Below, piece by piece: positions 29,314 to 42,269 of a stretch of 64,000 nucleotides of DNA; within the stretch, counting starts at the first letter, position 1; every line of letters begins with the position of its first letter. Where the stretch lies: NCBI RefSeq assembly GCF_004745805.1, contig NZ_SRLQ01000005.1, positions 62,001 through 126,000 on the forward strand, written 5' to 3'. The translations under genes and the position numbers were made by a program. The notes below the pieces were generated by a model. That model did no database searches. It was not told where the DNA came from and worked only from the letters and a program-made list of their open reading frames with translations. The DNA comes from Mycolicibacterium sp. CH28. Lineage in GTDB: Bacteria; Actinomycetota; Actinomycetes; Mycobacteriales; Mycobacteriaceae.

Positions 29314-30282
29314 ATGTGCACTCGGGTGCTGTGGAACTCCAATGACATCGCCGTGCTGACCGGTCGCACCATGGACTGGCCGGAGTCGACCCAGCCGTTG
29401 CTCGTCGCTTTTCCACGCGGCCGGGAACGCAGCGGCGCCGAACCGGCCGGACTCGTCTCCGACCCGAATCCGCTGCGCTGGACCAGCCGCTATGCCAGCC
29501 TGGTGACCACCATCTACGGCGTGGGCACGGTGGACGGCCTCAACGAGGCGGGCCTGGCTGGGCATGGCCTGTATTTGGATGCGACTGACTACGGGCCTCG
29601 TGATCCTTCGAAGCCCGCCACGCAGGCCGGACTGTGGCTGCAGTACCTACTGGACCAAGCGGCCACCGTCGCCGAGGCCCTGCAGCTCATGGAGGAGATC
29701 CAGCTGCTGAAGATTCACGTCCGCAGACGCGATGCCAACCTGCACGTGGCACTGGAAGACGTCAGCGGTGACTCCGCCGTCATCGAGTTCGCCGCCGGCC
29801 GCCCCGTTATTCACCACGGCCGGCGGTACACCTTGATGACCAACGACCCGGTATACGACGAACAGCTGAAACTGCTTGCTCAGCAGGATTTTTCACATCC
29901 AAGCCGGGAAATGCCGTTGCCGGGCAACGTCAACGCGGTCGACCGGTTCCAGCGCGCCGCCTACTATTCGGCCCTACTGCCCAAGCCGAAGTCCCCGCGC
30001 GAGGCGATCGCGGGAGTCATGGCGATCATGCGCAACGTCTCGGTTCCATTCGGCGCCCCGTACGCCGACTTCGGCGTCTACAACACCGAATACCGAACCG
30101 TCACCGACCTCACCAACCGGACGTACTTCTTCGAGCTGACCACCAGCCCCAGCATCGTCTGGGTGGAGTTCGACCGATTGAAGCTGGACGCGGCGACGGG
30201 GCCGATCGCCGTCGACCCCTACGACTACTCACTAGTCGGTGACGTCACCGACCAGTTCGCGCCGATTACGGTGCCGTTCTGA
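29314..30282 (+). CDS. Linear amide C-N hydrolase, choloylglycine hydrolase/penicillin acylase family
   Basis: The product is 322 residues. Removal of Met1 would expose Cys2 (MCTRVLWN), the N-terminal nucleophile of this Ntn-hydrolase family. Other conserved elements: GRTMDWPES, VDGLNEAGLAGHGLYL, LMTNDPVYDEQL and NVSVPFGAPYADFG. Family members cleave conjugated bile salts, penicillin V or acyl-homoserine lactones; the substrate here is unknown. No signal peptide is seen. Confidence 0.9.
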   Translation: MCTRVLWNSNDIAVLTGRTMDWPESTQPLLVAFPRGRERSGAEPAGLVSDPNPLRWTSRYASLVTTIYGVGTVDGLNEAGLAGHGLYLDATDYGPRDPSKPATQAGLWLQYLLDQAATVAEALQLMEEIQLLKIHVRRRDANLHVALEDVSGDSAVIEFAAGRPVIHHGRRYTLMTNDPVYDEQLKLLAQQDFSHPSREMPLPGNVNAVDRFQRAAYYSALLPKPKSPREAIAGVMAIMRNVSVPFGAPYADFGVYNTEYRTVTDLTNRTYFFELTTSPSIVWVEFDRLKLDAATGPIAVDPYDYSLVGDVTDQFAPITVPF

Positions 30283-30283
30283 G

Positions 30284-30760
30284 TCAGCGGTTGAGCCGCC
30301 AGATGTCAGTCGACAGCAGGGTGGCAAAGGAGCACCACAGCGGATAGGGCACCAGGGCCGCGCCCGCCTTGGGGTCGGCGTCGGCTGCGCGGCGGGCCAG
30401 ATCGGCACTGCTGAGGGTCAGCGCGCCTGCCACGGCCACCGATGGGCCGAGCTTGTGCAGTTTGAAGAACAGCCAGCTCCAGCTGGCGTTGAGCACCAGA
30501 TTGGTGCCCAGCGCGGCAATGTAGGCACGGGCCTTGGCGTCCTGGCCGTCGGCGCGGAACCGGTCGATGGTCGCCGCCGAAGTCACCGCGACATCGGTGT
30601 AGAGCGTCGTCCAGGCGATCGGGAACGCCGCGTTCGGCGGCACATAGCGGGGCTTGCGCAGAGTGGGGTACCACGTTTCGACGCCCTGGCGGCTTGCGAC
30701 GCTGCCCGCGACAGCCGCCGCGGCCGTGGCCAACGCTGTTCCGAGGATTGACTTGCGCAT
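30284..30760 (-). CDS. tspO: TspO/MBR-family membrane protein
   Basis: The product is 158 residues with five hydrophobic helices. TspO signatures seen: WYPTLRKPRYVPPNAAFPIAWTTLY near the first loop and LNASWSWLFFKLHKLG in the fourth helix, with WCSFATLLSTDIWRLN at the end. The family binds porphyrins and cholesterol-like ligands and responds to oxidative stress. ATG 30760 is the natural start; longer versions add non-membrane sequence. It converges on the Ntn-hydrolase gene with 1 bp between stops. Confidence 0.88.
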   Translation of the reverse strand: MRKSILGTALATAAAAVAGSVASRQGVETWYPTLRKPRYVPPNAAFPIAWTTLYTDVAVTSAATIDRFRADGQDAKARAYIAALGTNLVLNASWSWLFFKLHKLGPSVAVAGALTLSSADLARRAADADPKAGAALVPYPLWCSFATLLSTDIWRLNR

Positions 30761-31029
30761 GGCCGTGAATTTACCCGGGCTCCCGGTCCGCACAACCGGG
30801 CTTGCGCCGACCGTCACACGCCCGTCAGAACCTGCCCAGGCGGCCGTCGACTGCCGATTGTCCGGTCTGAAACGCATCCTGCGCCAGTGCGACTTCGGGG
30901 CCGACCGGGCCCTTCCGCCGGGGGTCAGTTACTGAATGTTCTCCGTAAAACCGCTGTGAAGGGCACTAAGCTGCTCAATCGGGTTGGTCGATGGCGCCCG
31001 TCGGCCACAACAAAAGGAGATCGCGTCCG

Positions 31030-31731
31030 ATGAACAAGATGACGGCAGTGGCTGCGGCGGGTCTGACCGTCGTTTCATTGAGTTTCACAGTCGTTGGCTG
31101 CGGCTCGAGCAACAAGTCCGAAACCAAGACGTCCACGTCGACCTCGACGTCTACGGAGACCTCCACGTCAACCACCAAGGCTGAGCCGAGCCCGACCCCG
31201 GCCGCCGGACACAGCAAGACCATTCAGGATTACCTGAAGGAGAACCAGATCACCGAGTCGCCGGTCAAGCGCGGTGAAGCCGGCTCGCCGAACATCGACC
31301 TGGCGACGCCGCCGGGCTGGTCGGACGCCGGCGCGCGGACGCCGGACTGGGCCTACGGGGCGATCGTGTTCGACACTCCCAAGGTTCCCAACGATCCGCC
31401 GAGCATCGTCGCGATCGTGTCCAAGCTCACCGGCAACGTCGACCCCAAGAAGGTTCTGGAGTTCGCCCCCGGCGAGTTGCAGAACCTCCCCGGCTTCGAG
31501 TCGCTCGGGGAACCCAGCGAGAGCACGCTGAGTGGCTTCGACGCGGTGCAGCTCGGCGGCAACTACATGAAGGACGGCAAGAAGCGGATCATCGCCCAGA
31601 AGACGGTGGTGATCCCGGGCAAGGATGGTCTCTACGTCCTGAAGATGAGCGCCGACGCCCTTGACGGCCAGGAAGGCCCGCTGATAGACGCCACCGGCAT
31701 CATCGACGAGAAGACGACGATCACCCCCTGA
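31030..31731 (+). CDS. LpqN/LpqT-family lipoprotein
   Basis: The product is a 233-residue lipoprotein: signal peptide with lipobox VVGC at about residue 24, a long Ser/Thr-rich linker (about residues 28-58) likely to be mannosylated, then an LpqN-type domain with KTIQDYLKENQI and IDLATPPGWSDAG. ATG 31030 has AAAGGAG about ten bases upstream. It is a paralogue of the LpqT-like protein at 2645-3292 and stands alone. Confidence 0.87.
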   Translation: MNKMTAVAAAGLTVVSLSFTVVGCGSSNKSETKTSTSTSTSTETSTSTTKAEPSPTPAAGHSKTIQDYLKENQITESPVKRGEAGSPNIDLATPPGWSDAGARTPDWAYGAIVFDTPKVPNDPPSIVAIVSKLTGNVDPKKVLEFAPGELQNLPGFESLGEPSESTLSGFDAVQLGGNYMKDGKKRIIAQKTVVIPGKDGLYVLKMSADALDGQEGPLIDATGIIDEKTTITP

Positions 31732-31769
31732 TCCCGTTCCCGCGGGGCCATACCGACGAATGCGGTTGT

Positions 31770-31801
31770 TACGCACTGGTTTCCGACGATTCCGGTGCGT
31801 A
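31770..31801. terminator. Hairpin between convergent lpqN-like and aroE-like genes
   Basis: TACGCACTGG (31770-31779) can pair with CCGGTGCGTA (31792-31801), nine of ten positions, with a 12-base loop. There is no T-tract, so terminator function is uncertain. Confidence 0.4.
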
Positions 31802-31817
31802 GTGCCGACGTTGCGGC

Positions 31818-32639
31818 TCAGGCGCGTGAGTATGCCGACGCTTCGGCGACCTGCTCAGGGGTCGGGCGCACCCCGGTGTAGCGCTCGAACTGTTCGGCGG
31901 CCTGCAGGGCAATTACCGCGGCACCGGTGATGACTTGCTTTCCGGCCGCTCGCGCGGCCGTGATCAACGGCGTCTCCGACGGCACCGCGACCACGTCGAA
32001 AACCGTATCCGCGGCGGCTATCACCTCGTTGCCGTAGGCAGGATCGTGTTCCTCTAGGCCGCCGGCCATCCCGATCGGTGTCACGTTCACGAGCACCCGG
32101 GCGCGGAGCTCGCCCACGTCGGGGCGCCAGTCGTAGCCCAGTCGGTCAGCCAGCTCAGGACCGGACTGCGGGTTTCGCGCGACGATGGTGCCGCTGCGAA
32201 ATCCAGTGTCCCGGAACGCCGTTGCCACTGCGCCGGCCATCCCGCCGCTGCCTCGGATCAGCACCTCGGCATCGGGGTCGAGCCGGTGGTCGGCGATGAG
32301 TCGCCGCACCGCGGTGTAATCGGTATTGGCTGCCGTCAGCACACCGTCTTCGTTGACGATGGTGTTGACGGCATCGATGGCGCGGGCCGACTCTTCGACG
32401 TGATCCACCAGGGCCAGCACGTCCTGCTTGAACGGCATCGACACCGAACAACCACGAATCCCCAACGCTCGCACCCCGCCGATCGCGGCGGTGATATCAG
32501 TTGTGGTGCAGGCCTTGTAGAGAAAATCGAGCCCGAGCTGATCGTAAAGATAGTTGTGGAACCTGGTACCGATATTGCTCGGTCGGCCGGCCAACGAGAT
32601 ACACACCAGGGTGTCCTTGTTCAGCGCGGGTCTGGCCAT
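31818..32639 (-). CDS. Shikimate 5-dehydrogenase-family protein
   Basis: The product is 273 residues with the AroE two-domain layout: substrate-binding SLAGRPSNIGTRFHNYLYD, VSMPFKQDVLALVD with the catalytic lysine, AVNTIVNEDGVLTAANTDYTA, and the Rossmann loop IRGSGGMAGAVATAF. This matches shikimate dehydrogenase-like proteins, probably a second copy since true AroE in mycobacteria sits with aroC/K/B. ATG 32639 lies one base after the stop of the upstream acetyltransferase gene, so the two are co-translated. Confidence 0.88.
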   Translation of the reverse strand: MARPALNKDTLVCISLAGRPSNIGTRFHNYLYDQLGLDFLYKACTTTDITAAIGGVRALGIRGCSVSMPFKQDVLALVDHVEESARAIDAVNTIVNEDGVLTAANTDYTAVRRLIADHRLDPDAEVLIRGSGGMAGAVATAFRDTGFRSGTIVARNPQSGPELADRLGYDWRPDVGELRARVLVNVTPIGMAGGLEEHDPAYGNEVIAAADTVFDVVAVPSETPLITAARAAGKQVITGAAVIALQAAEQFERYTGVRPTPEQVAEASAYSRA

Positions 32640-32640
32640 G

Positions 32641-35406
<2,766 letters not shown>

Positions 35407-35410
35407 GGCC

Positions 35411-35724
35411 TCACAGGTGTTCCGAACGGTTGACGAACCGGCCGGCTCGCGGTGAGAACAGCCACCCACCACCGGCTTTCATGCCGCCGTCGACCGGAAT
35501 GTTGTGCCCGGTGACGAATGTGGACTGGTCGGAGGCGAGGAACAATGCGACGCGGGCCTGGTACTACGGCCAGCCGACGCGCCCGACCGGCACCCACGAT
35601 TGCCATAGGCGGTCGGCGTCCTCGTAGCCGGTGAGGTAGTCGACCTGGGGACGCCGTGTCGACCCAGGTCTACCGCCAGGCAGGTGATGAAGTGTGCGAC
35701 AGCGGCTTTCATCGTCCCGCACAC
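35411..35724 (-). pseudogene. SDR-family dehydrogenase pseudogene (C-terminal remnant)
   Basis: On the minus strand the C-terminal half of an SDR can be read only by changing frame and passing a stop. The first piece is MKAAVAHFITCLAVDLGRHG, whose lysine follows where a YxxxK motif would end. A second frame gives DYLTGYEDADRLWQSW, then TAG, then QARVALFLASDQSTFVTGHN and IPVDGGMKAGGGW before TGA. The N-terminal Rossmann half is absent. It lies between the glycoside hydrolase and the phenolic-lipid operon. Confidence 0.8.
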
Positions 35725-35779
35725 CGGATCGCGGGGACCTCGTCGGGGCCGGCGCTCATAGCGGCGCAGCCTACGCCCG

Positions 35780-36796
35780 TCAGTACGCCAGCAGGTTCAC
35801 AATCCCGGTGAACGCCGCGGGTAGCGCAGCCGCGGCGGGCACGATCCGCGTCCGCAGCGTGGTGGATTCGACGGCCCGCAGCAGGCCCGCCGTGAGCAGG
35901 CGGTAGCGGCGCGACATCTGCCGCCACTGCCGGTCATAGTCACCGGGACGTTCGGCCGCAACACAATTCGCCAGTAACTCGGCACCACCGAATGCGATGC
36001 CCAGGCCCTCACCGGTCAGCGCGTCGACATAACCGGCCGCGTCACCAACCAGCAGCACCCGCCCGGCGCGCCGTCCGGCCACCCGTTGCCGCAGCGGGCC
36101 CGCCGCCCGTTGCGGTCCGTGCGGGTGGCTCTGCACCCGGGCGGCCAGCGCCGGGAATTCGTTCAACCGGCTCTCGAAGGAGCCTTGGCGCGAAGTCAGG
36201 ATGGCGACGCCGACGCAGTCGTCGGCCACTGGCGTCACGTAGGCCTCGGCGCCGTCGCCCCAGTACACCTCGACGGTGTCGCTCCACGGCGCGGTGTGGA
36301 CGTGCCGGCGCTGCCCCCAGCGGCGCGGCCCGGCGCTGGGCCGGGCCAGGCCGACCGATCGCCGGATGGGCGAGTGCAAGCCGTCGGCGGCGGCCAGATA
36401 GCGGGCCTGTACGCCGGCGCACCGGACCGAGCCCGAATCCTGGCTGACCGGGCCGATATCGGCGTCGATCACCTCGATGCCCGCCGCGTGCACGGCGTCG
36501 GCCAGTGCGGCGTGCAGGGTGGTGCGACGCACTCCCAGACCGGAGCCCGCCCGGAACGGGGCTTCCACGCGACGCCGCGAATCCAGGTAGGTGATCCCGC
36601 GAAATACCTTGCCCTGCGGCCGGATACCGAGATTCTCCAGTTGCCGCACGGTGTGCGGCATCAGGCCCTCACCGCACGCCTTGTCGATCGGCCCGGGCCG
36701 GCGCTCCACGACGGTGACCGATAGGCCCGCCCGCGCGGCGTACAGCGCGGTGACCAGACCGGCCGGGCCGCCGCCCGCGACGAGAAGGTCGATCAC
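35780..36796 (-). CDS. FAD-dependent oxidoreductase / hydroxylase (geranylgeranyl-reductase-like, SrsC-like)
   Basis: The product is 338 residues. FAD-binding motif LLVAGGGPAGLVTALYAARAG with ERRPGPIDKACGEGLMP, and the distal FAD motif RVLLVGDAAGYVDALTGEG. These are group A flavin monooxygenase/GGR features. The GTG at 36796 overlaps the upstream methyltransferase stop as GTGA. As the last gene of the operon with a type III PKS and ICMT-like methyltransferase it parallels SrsC, which hydroxylates alkylresorcinol rings in Streptomyces griseus. Confidence 0.88.
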   Translation of the reverse strand: MIDLLVAGGGPAGLVTALYAARAGLSVTVVERRPGPIDKACGEGLMPHTVRQLENLGIRPQGKVFRGITYLDSRRRVEAPFRAGSGLGVRRTTLHAALADAVHAAGIEVIDADIGPVSQDSGSVRCAGVQARYLAAADGLHSPIRRSVGLARPSAGPRRWGQRRHVHTAPWSDTVEVYWGDGAEAYVTPVADDCVGVAILTSRQGSFESRLNEFPALAARVQSHPHGPQRAAGPLRQRVAGRRAGRVLLVGDAAGYVDALTGEGLGIAFGGAELLANCVAAERPGDYDRQWRQMSRRYRLLTAGLLRAVESTTLRTRIVPAAAALPAAFTGIVNLLAY

Positions 36797-37302
36797 GTCA
36801 GGCTTGCCAGGGCCGCGTTTTCGGTGCGGATCCGGGTTCGCAGCAGCGCCGCGTTGAGGACGGTGAAGATCACCGCGGTGATCCACCCGGTGTGTACCAA
36901 TGGCAGGGCGATACCCTCGGCGACAACCGCCACGTAGTTCGGGTGGCTGAAGAACCGGTACGGGCCGCCGGTGACGCGCGACGCGGACGGGATGACGACG
37001 ACCCGGGTATTCCACTGCTGGCCGAGGGTGCTGATGCACCACCACCGCAAGCCTTGGGCGGCAACCACAATCGCGAACATCGGCCAGCCGAGGGCGGGCA
37101 GGAACGGGCGGTGCAACCCGATCACCTCGACCAGACAGCCCAGCAGCAACCCGGTGTGCAGGACCACCATGACCGGGTAGTGGCTCGCCCCGAACTCCAC
37201 GCCGCCCTGTGACCGGCTCCAGGCGAGGTTGCGCCGCGCGACGACCAGCTCAGCTATCCGCTCGAGCGCGACCGCGGCGATCAGCAGCACATAGAAGATC
37301 AT
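36793..37302 (-). CDS. Isoprenylcysteine carboxyl methyltransferase-family protein (SrsB-like)
   Basis: The product is 169 residues with four or five membrane helices. The C-terminal ICMT signature is present: GPYRFFSHPNYVAVVAEG with the SAM-binding His-Pro-Asn. In type III PKS operons this family O-methylates phenolic lipid rings rather than prenylcysteine. Start ATG shares one base with the stop of the PKS gene and its own stop overlaps the FAD gene, so the three are tightly coupled. Confidence 0.9.
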   Translation of the reverse strand: MIFYVLLIAAVALERIAELVVARRNLAWSRSQGGVEFGASHYPVMVVLHTGLLLGCLVEVIGLHRPFLPALGWPMFAIVVAAQGLRWWCISTLGQQWNTRVVVIPSASRVTGGPYRFFSHPNYVAVVAEGIALPLVHTGWITAVIFTVLNAALLRTRIRTENAALASLT

Positions 37303-38435
37303 CAGTGCCAGCGCAGCAGGACCAGTTCCGAACAGAATCCGGGACCCATCGCCATCATCAGGCCGGGGCCGGCGGGCGGACGCTTGGCGATGGTGTCGCG
37401 CAGTACGTGCAGCACCGACGACGAGGAGATGTTGCCGATGTCGGCCAGTGAGCGCCAGGTCAGCTCGAGAGCGTCGTCGGGCAGCTGCAGGCTGGCCGTG
37501 ATCGCCTCGATGATCTTCGGGCCGCCGGGATGGCTGACCCAGGTGCCGATCTTGTCGATGTCGAGGCCGTGGGCGCCCAGGAATCCGGTCACGTCGTCGC
37601 GTAGATAGTGCTCGATGAGCTCGGGCAGGTCCGCCGAGAGCACCAGCTGCATGCCGGATGCGCCGACGTCCCAGCCCATGGTGCGCAACGAATCCGGATA
37701 CAGGTGGCTGCGTGAGTCGAGCACGTCCGGGCCGGTGGCGCCGATCTTCTCGGCCCGTCGCTCCCCGACCGCGACCACGGCGCCGGCCCCGTCGGCGAAC
37801 AGCGCACTGCCCACCAGGCTGGCCATATCGGGTTTGGCGCCGGGGTAGGTCAGCGAGCACAGCTCCACCGACACCAGTACCGCAACCCCGTCGGGGGCGC
37901 CGCGCAGATAGTCGTGCAGCCGGGCAACCCCGGCCGCGCCGGCGACGCAGCCCAGCCCGAACAGCGGAACTCGTCGCACGTCGGGCCGCATGCCCAGCCG
38001 TCCGGCGATCCGGGCGTCCAGCGACGGAACCGCGATGCCGGTCACCGTCGTCGAGACGATCAGATCGACGTCTTCGGGTCGCAGGCCGGCTTCGTCGAGG
38101 GCACCGGCCACCGCTGCGGAGCCGAGTTCGACGGCGTTCTCGAGGAACAGGTCGTTGGCTTCGCCGAAATCGTTGAGGGTGACGTACTTGTCCAACGGCA
38201 GGACGAAGTGCCGGTTGTCGACCTTGGCGCTGCGATGCAGCCCGCGGACTATCTTTTCGTACTCGTCGTAGCCGGGAATCTGCACGAAGGTGTCGGTGAT
38301 TTCGGCTTGGCTGAAGCGCAGTGGGGGCAGTTCGCCACGCACACCCGCAATGACACTGATGGGACGCACATCGAGGACACGAGGATCGGCGGCTACCGGT
38401 TCAACGGCCTCGTCGTGCGGCCTATTTTCTGACAC
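37302..38435 (-). CDS. Type III polyketide synthase (alkylresorcinol/alkylpyrone type)
   Basis: The product is 377 residues of the chalcone synthase fold. Catalytic triad: Cys in [16 protein letters not shown], His in [10 protein letters not shown], Asn in [19 protein letters not shown] closes the domain. It condenses a long acyl-CoA with malonyl-CoA units; Pks10, Pks11 and Pks18 of M. tuberculosis are relatives. The start is GTG, one base after the MMPL stop. The operon order MMPL-PKS-ICMT-FAD points to a methylated, hydroxylated phenolic lipid. Confidence 0.93.
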   Translation of the reverse strand: MSENRPHDEAVEPVAADPRVLDVRPISVIAGVRGELPPLRFSQAEITDTFVQIPGYDEYEKIVRGLHRSAKVDNRHFVLPLDKYVTLNDFGEANDLFLENAVELGSAAVAGALDEAGLRPEDVDLIVSTTVTGIAVPSLDARIAGRLGMRPDVRRVPLFGLGCVAGAAGVARLHDYLRGAPDGVAVLVSVELCSLTYPGAKPDMASLVGSALFADGAGAVVAVGERRAEKIGATGPDVLDSRSHLYPDSLRTMGWDVGASGMQLVLSADLPELIEHYLRDDVTGFLGAHGLDIDKIGTWVSHPGGPKIIEAITASLQLPDDALELTWRSLADIGNISSSSVLHVLRDTIAKRPPAGPGLMMAMGPGFCSELVLLRWH

Positions 38436-38436
38436 G

Positions 38437-40671
38437 TCAATCAGTATGCCGCGCCGGGCCGGACTCCGAGATTCCCAGCCGTTGGTGAACCTTGACCAGC
38501 GGTTTCGGCGCCCACCAATTCCACCGCCCCATCACCCGCATGAACGCCGGGACCAGCACGAGGCGCACCAGGGTGGCATCGGCCAGCACGGCCAGCGCCA
38601 GTCCGAGCCCGAACATCCGCATGAAGGACACGTGGGCGGCGATCAGCGCGGCGAACGAGATCGCCATGATCAGCGCTGCCGCGGTGATCACCCGGCCGGT
38701 GTGGCCCACCCCGAGCGCGACGCTCTCGTCGTTGTCCGCGGCGGTCTGCGGGGAGGCCAGCCAGAACTCCCGGATCCGGGACACCAGGAAGACCTCGTAG
38801 TCCATCGAGAGCCCGAACGCGATGCAGAACAGCAGCACCGGCATATTGGCCACCAGCGTCCCGGTGGAGGTGGTGCCCAGCGCCCCGAGGTTGCCGTCCT
38901 GGAAGATCCACACCATCGCGCCGAACGCGGCGGTCAACGACAACACGTTGAGCACCAGCGCCTTGAGCGGCAGCACCACGCTGCCGGTCAGCAAGAACAG
39001 CAACACCAGCATGATCACCGCGATCAGTCCCAGCACCAGCGGAAGCCGCGAGGTGATCGCGTGCACACTGTCGCGGTTGGTTTGGGCGGTTCCGGCGAAG
39101 TCGACACTACGGTCACCGGGGGTGCCCACCGCGTGCAGTCGGTCGAGCTGGGTCTCGGAGCGGTCGGAGAACAGTGGCGCCGTGCTCTCCACGGTCAGCA
39201 GCGCACTGCCCGACGCGATGCCTGTCGCCGCTGATGGCGGACCGACGAGGTTGCCCCCGACGAACGCGCCCATCGGTGCGGACACCACCGTCACGTCGGG
39301 GACCCGGGACAGGTCGGCGGCGTAGCGGGCGATCTGCCCGTCAGACAGGCCGGCGGCGTCGGGAATGAGGATGGGGACGGCGGTCTCGGAGTTGTTCGGG
39401 AAGTCGCTGCGGAGTTGATCGCCGACCTGGTGCGCCGACGCGGACGCCGGCAGCACGCGGTCGTCCGGGAATCCCGGCCGTACGCCGAGGAACGGCAGCC
39501 CGAGGATCAGCAGGACGACCACACCTGCCAGTCCGATCGGAAGTGCGCGCTTCATCACGAATTTGGCGCAGCGGTACCAGAATTGCTCTTGGACGGACCG
39601 TTGGGCGGGTTCGGGCCGGCCGCAGACCCGGCGGGCCAGCCGACGTACGTCGAGGGCGTCGAGCCGATCGCCGAGCAGCGTGATCGCGGCCGGGGTGATC
39701 ACGATCGCGGCCAGCGCGGCGAAGGCGACGGTGGCTACCCCGGCGTAGGCGAATGACTTGAGGAAGTGCATCGGGAACAGCACCATTGCACCCATCGACA
39801 GGGCGACGGTGGTCGCGGAGAACAGCACCGTGCGACCCGCCGACATCATGGTTCGCAGCAGTGCGTCCTCACGACCGAACCCGTCGGCCAGTTCGTCGCG
39901 GTAGCGGCTGATCATCAGCAGGGTGTAGTCGATGGCCAGGGCGAGTCCCATCGCGGTGGTGAGGTTCAACGCGAAGATCGAAACATCGGTGAAGAAGGTG
40001 GTCACCCGCAGGACCGCCAGCGCACCGAGGATGGCGGTCAGCCCGACGGCGACGGGCAGCGCCGCGGCGAACAGGCCACCGAACACCCAGACCAGCACCA
40101 GGAAGCTCAGTGGGACGGCGATGGACTCCATCAACACCAGGTCGTGCTGGGACTGCTGGGTCACCTGCAGATTGACCATCGCCGTTCCGCCGGTGCGCAC
40201 GACGATGCCGTCCCGGTCGCGGGTGATCTGGTCGGACAGGTCCTTGGTGTAGGTCTGCTGGTTGCTTTCGTCGCCGGTGATTCCCGCGACGATCAGGCCC
40301 GACTTGCGGTCCCGGCTGACCAGAGCGGCAGCCGCTTGCGGCGGCGACGTCCACGCCGAGGTGATGCCGGCGACGTGCCCCGACTGCTTCAGCTTGCCGA
40401 TGACGTCCAGGGCCGCAGCGCGCCCAGCCGGGCTGTCGAAGCCGTCCGGTGCGGTGACGACGACCAGCAGTTGGACGTCGCCTTGCCCGAACTTCTCGGT
40501 GAGCAGCCGCGTGGCCTGCGACGACTGCGAGTTGGGATCATCGAAGCCACTCGGCGACAGGCTCTTGGCCACCGGGACGCCGAAAACGCCGACCGCCACC
40601 ATCACCAAGACTACGACGGCGATGACCCGGCGCGGCGCGGACATGACTCGCCCGGCGATCCCACGCAGCAA
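38437..40671 (-). CDS. MMPL-family RND transporter
   Basis: The product is about 744 residues with the duplicated RND layout: TM1 near the N-terminus ([20 protein letters not shown]), a periplasmic domain, five TMs (one containing [18 protein letters not shown] with the energy-coupling Asp-Tyr), then a second set with [21 protein letters not shown] proteins export lipids to the envelope. TTG 40671 is chosen because GAAGGAC lies upstream; ATG 40644 is the alternative. As first gene of the type III PKS operon it is the presumed phenolic-lipid exporter. Confidence 0.92.
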   Translation of the reverse strand: MLRGIAGRVMSAPRRVIAVVVLVMVAVGVFGVPVAKSLSPSGFDDPNSQSSQATRLLTEKFGQGDVQLLVVVTAPDGFDSPAGRAAALDVIGKLKQSGHVAGITSAWTSPPQAAAALVSRDRKSGLIVAGITGDESNQQTYTKDLSDQITRDRDGIVVRTGGTAMVNLQVTQQSQHDLVLMESIAVPLSFLVLVWVFGGLFAAALPVAVGLTAILGALAVLRVTTFFTDVSIFALNLTTAMGLALAIDYTLLMISRYRDELADGFGREDALLRTMMSAGRTVLFSATTVALSMGAMVLFPMHFLKSFAYAGVATVAFAALAAIVITPAAITLLGDRLDALDVRRLARRVCGRPEPAQRSVQEQFWYRCAKFVMKRALPIGLAGVVVLLILGLPFLGVRPGFPDDRVLPASASAHQVGDQLRSDFPNNSETAVPILIPDAAGLSDGQIARYAADLSRVPDVTVVSAPMGAFVGGNLVGPPSAATGIASGSALLTVESTAPLFSDRSETQLDRLHAVGTPGDRSVDFAGTAQTNRDSVHAITSRLPLVLGLIAVIMLVLLFLLTGSVVLPLKALVLNVLSLTAAFGAMVWIFQDGNLGALGTTSTGTLVANMPVLLFCIAFGLSMDYEVFLVSRIREFWLASPQTAADNDESVALGVGHTGRVITAAALIMAISFAALIAAHVSFMRMFGLGLALAVLADATLVRLVLVPAFMRVMGRWNWWAPKPLVKVHQRLGISESGPARHTD

Positions 40672-40769
40672 TGATCTGTCCTTCGCTGTCGGCCCTGCTC
40701 TCTGGTGATACGTACACCAGCAGCACAAGGTTCACAATGACTACTCTGGCCGACCCAGGCCCACCTGCC

Positions 40770-40811
40770 CTACCTGCCCTACCTGGCCACGGTAACCAGG
40801 AGGGCAGGTAG
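40770..40811. terminator. Inverted repeat downstream of histidine phosphatase gene
   Basis: CTACCTGCCCTACCTGG (40770-40786) pairs with CCAGGAGGGCAGGTAG (40796-40811) with one bulged base and a nine-base loop. It lies just after the phosphatase stop on the minus strand and before the MMPL operon. No T-run follows; it may still terminate or protect the transcript. Confidence 0.5.
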
Positions 40812-40830
40812 CGCATGGGCCTTGTGCGGG

Positions 40831-42090
40831 TCAGGCGGCCGTTTTGTGCGCCCGAGCGCTGGAGCCAGTCCCCTTCCTGGCGCCGTCACCGGCTGCGGCA
40901 CCGGCTGTGGCGGCTGCCGTACCGGACGGGTCGGACACCGCCTGCAGCGCGCCACCGCGGCGATTGGCGCCGCTGGCGGCCTTGCCCGGCTCGACCTTGT
41001 TGCCGTCGGTCAGGTCCGTCGCGCCGTTGGATCGCACCGTCGTGCCGGTGGTATCCGACAGCTCGGTGACATCCGAGGATTGCGTCGGCACCGCGGTTGC
41101 TGCAGGTGACTTAACCTTCGTCGCGGCGGGAGGGACGGCCGCGCTGGGCGGACTCGGCAGCGCACCGATGATGGCCTGCGCGATGTCGGTCACGGTGTTC
41201 TTCACGAACGTCACACCGGCTGTCGAAACGGAAACCACGCCGTCGCGGACGGCGGCCACCACCTGAGTGAGGTCACCGGATTTGATCGCCTGCACCACGT
41301 TGTAGAGCGCGGTCTGAGGCGCCACCATCAGATTGCGGGCGTTGACGAACAGTTGTGTGCCAAGCGACGGATTCTGGCTGACCGCGATACCGTCCCAGCT
41401 CTGAAGCGTCCAACCGTCCTCCGGATTGCCGGTCACCACCACAACGGCGGTGTTACCCAACGGGTGTGTCAGCAGCAGCGCGACGTCCGGGTTGTCGACG
41501 TTCATCATTGTCCAGACCATGATCGTGGCGCCGTGCGAGAAGATCACCGGCTTGGTGGCGCCGTTGGCGATCACACTTGCGATGGACTCGTTGACCCGCG
41601 CCTCGAACTCGTTGCCGTTCTCCCCCAACGGTATCGGAAGGGACCGCATACCCAGAGTCCAGGCGACGGGGATGAGGAAGTACCCGATGCGGCCCAGTCC
41701 GCTGTCGACAGGTGATCCCTCGAAGACGCCCGCGCTGATCTCCCGGAAACCACCCTCCTGGATCGGAGTCAGGCCCAGGGCGGTGGCCAATGGGGCGGCG
41801 GTCTGGTGGGTGCGGATCATGTCGGAGACGTAGATGCTGTCGTAGCCGCCGGCTTCGAGCTGCTGCGCAACAGCCGCCGCCTGCTGCTCGCCAACCGCCG
41901 TAAGTCCCGGCCCGGGCACCTTGGTGTCGATCCCGGCACCGGCGACGTTGCCGTAGGACTCGCCGTGCCGCACCCAGGTGAGGGTGATCGAGTCGGCGGC
42001 CCAGGCGGGCAGCGCCGACATCAGGACGAGCGCGACGACCGCGACGACCGTTCCGAACGCTTTCAGAATCCCGCTCCTGTGGTCTCGCAT
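40831..42090 (-). CDS. Secreted histidine-phosphatase-family protein
   Basis: The product is 419 residues. A signal peptide (VVAVVALVLMSALPAWA) precedes a phosphoglycerate-mutase-like domain with the RHG motif in TWVRHGESYGN and the second histidine in FSHGATIMVW. From about residue 260 comes a hydrophobic helical segment and then a long Ala/Pro/Ser/Thr-rich disordered tail of about 110 residues. Such secreted acid-phosphatase-like proteins are frequent in mycobacteria. ATG 42090 has GGAGGT immediately upstream. Confidence 0.88.
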   Translation of the reverse strand: MRDHRSGILKAFGTVVAVVALVLMSALPAWAADSITLTWVRHGESYGNVAGAGIDTKVPGPGLTAVGEQQAAAVAQQLEAGGYDSIYVSDMIRTHQTAAPLATALGLTPIQEGGFREISAGVFEGSPVDSGLGRIGYFLIPVAWTLGMRSLPIPLGENGNEFEARVNESIASVIANGATKPVIFSHGATIMVWTMMNVDNPDVALLLTHPLGNTAVVVVTGNPEDGWTLQSWDGIAVSQNPSLGTQLFVNARNLMVAPQTALYNVVQAIKSGDLTQVVAAVRDGVVSVSTAGVTFVKNTVTDIAQAIIGALPSPPSAAVPPAATKVKSPAATAVPTQSSDVTELSDTTGTTVRSNGATDLTDGNKVEPGKAASGANRRGGALQAVSDPSGTAAATAGAAAGDGARKGTGSSARAHKTAA

Positions 42091-42269
42091 CCGACCTCCG
42101 TATCCCCCGGCTATGGCACGACGCACAGATAGTCGCTGTGCGCCAAGTCACAGTACACAATCGCGAATCTGTCTACAACGACCGCCGGAGGTGTCGAAAA
42201 CCTAACGATCTCGCAGTTTCTCCGCATCGGCGGTCGCACCCCTGCGATCGCCGTGGTGTTGTGGATGCA

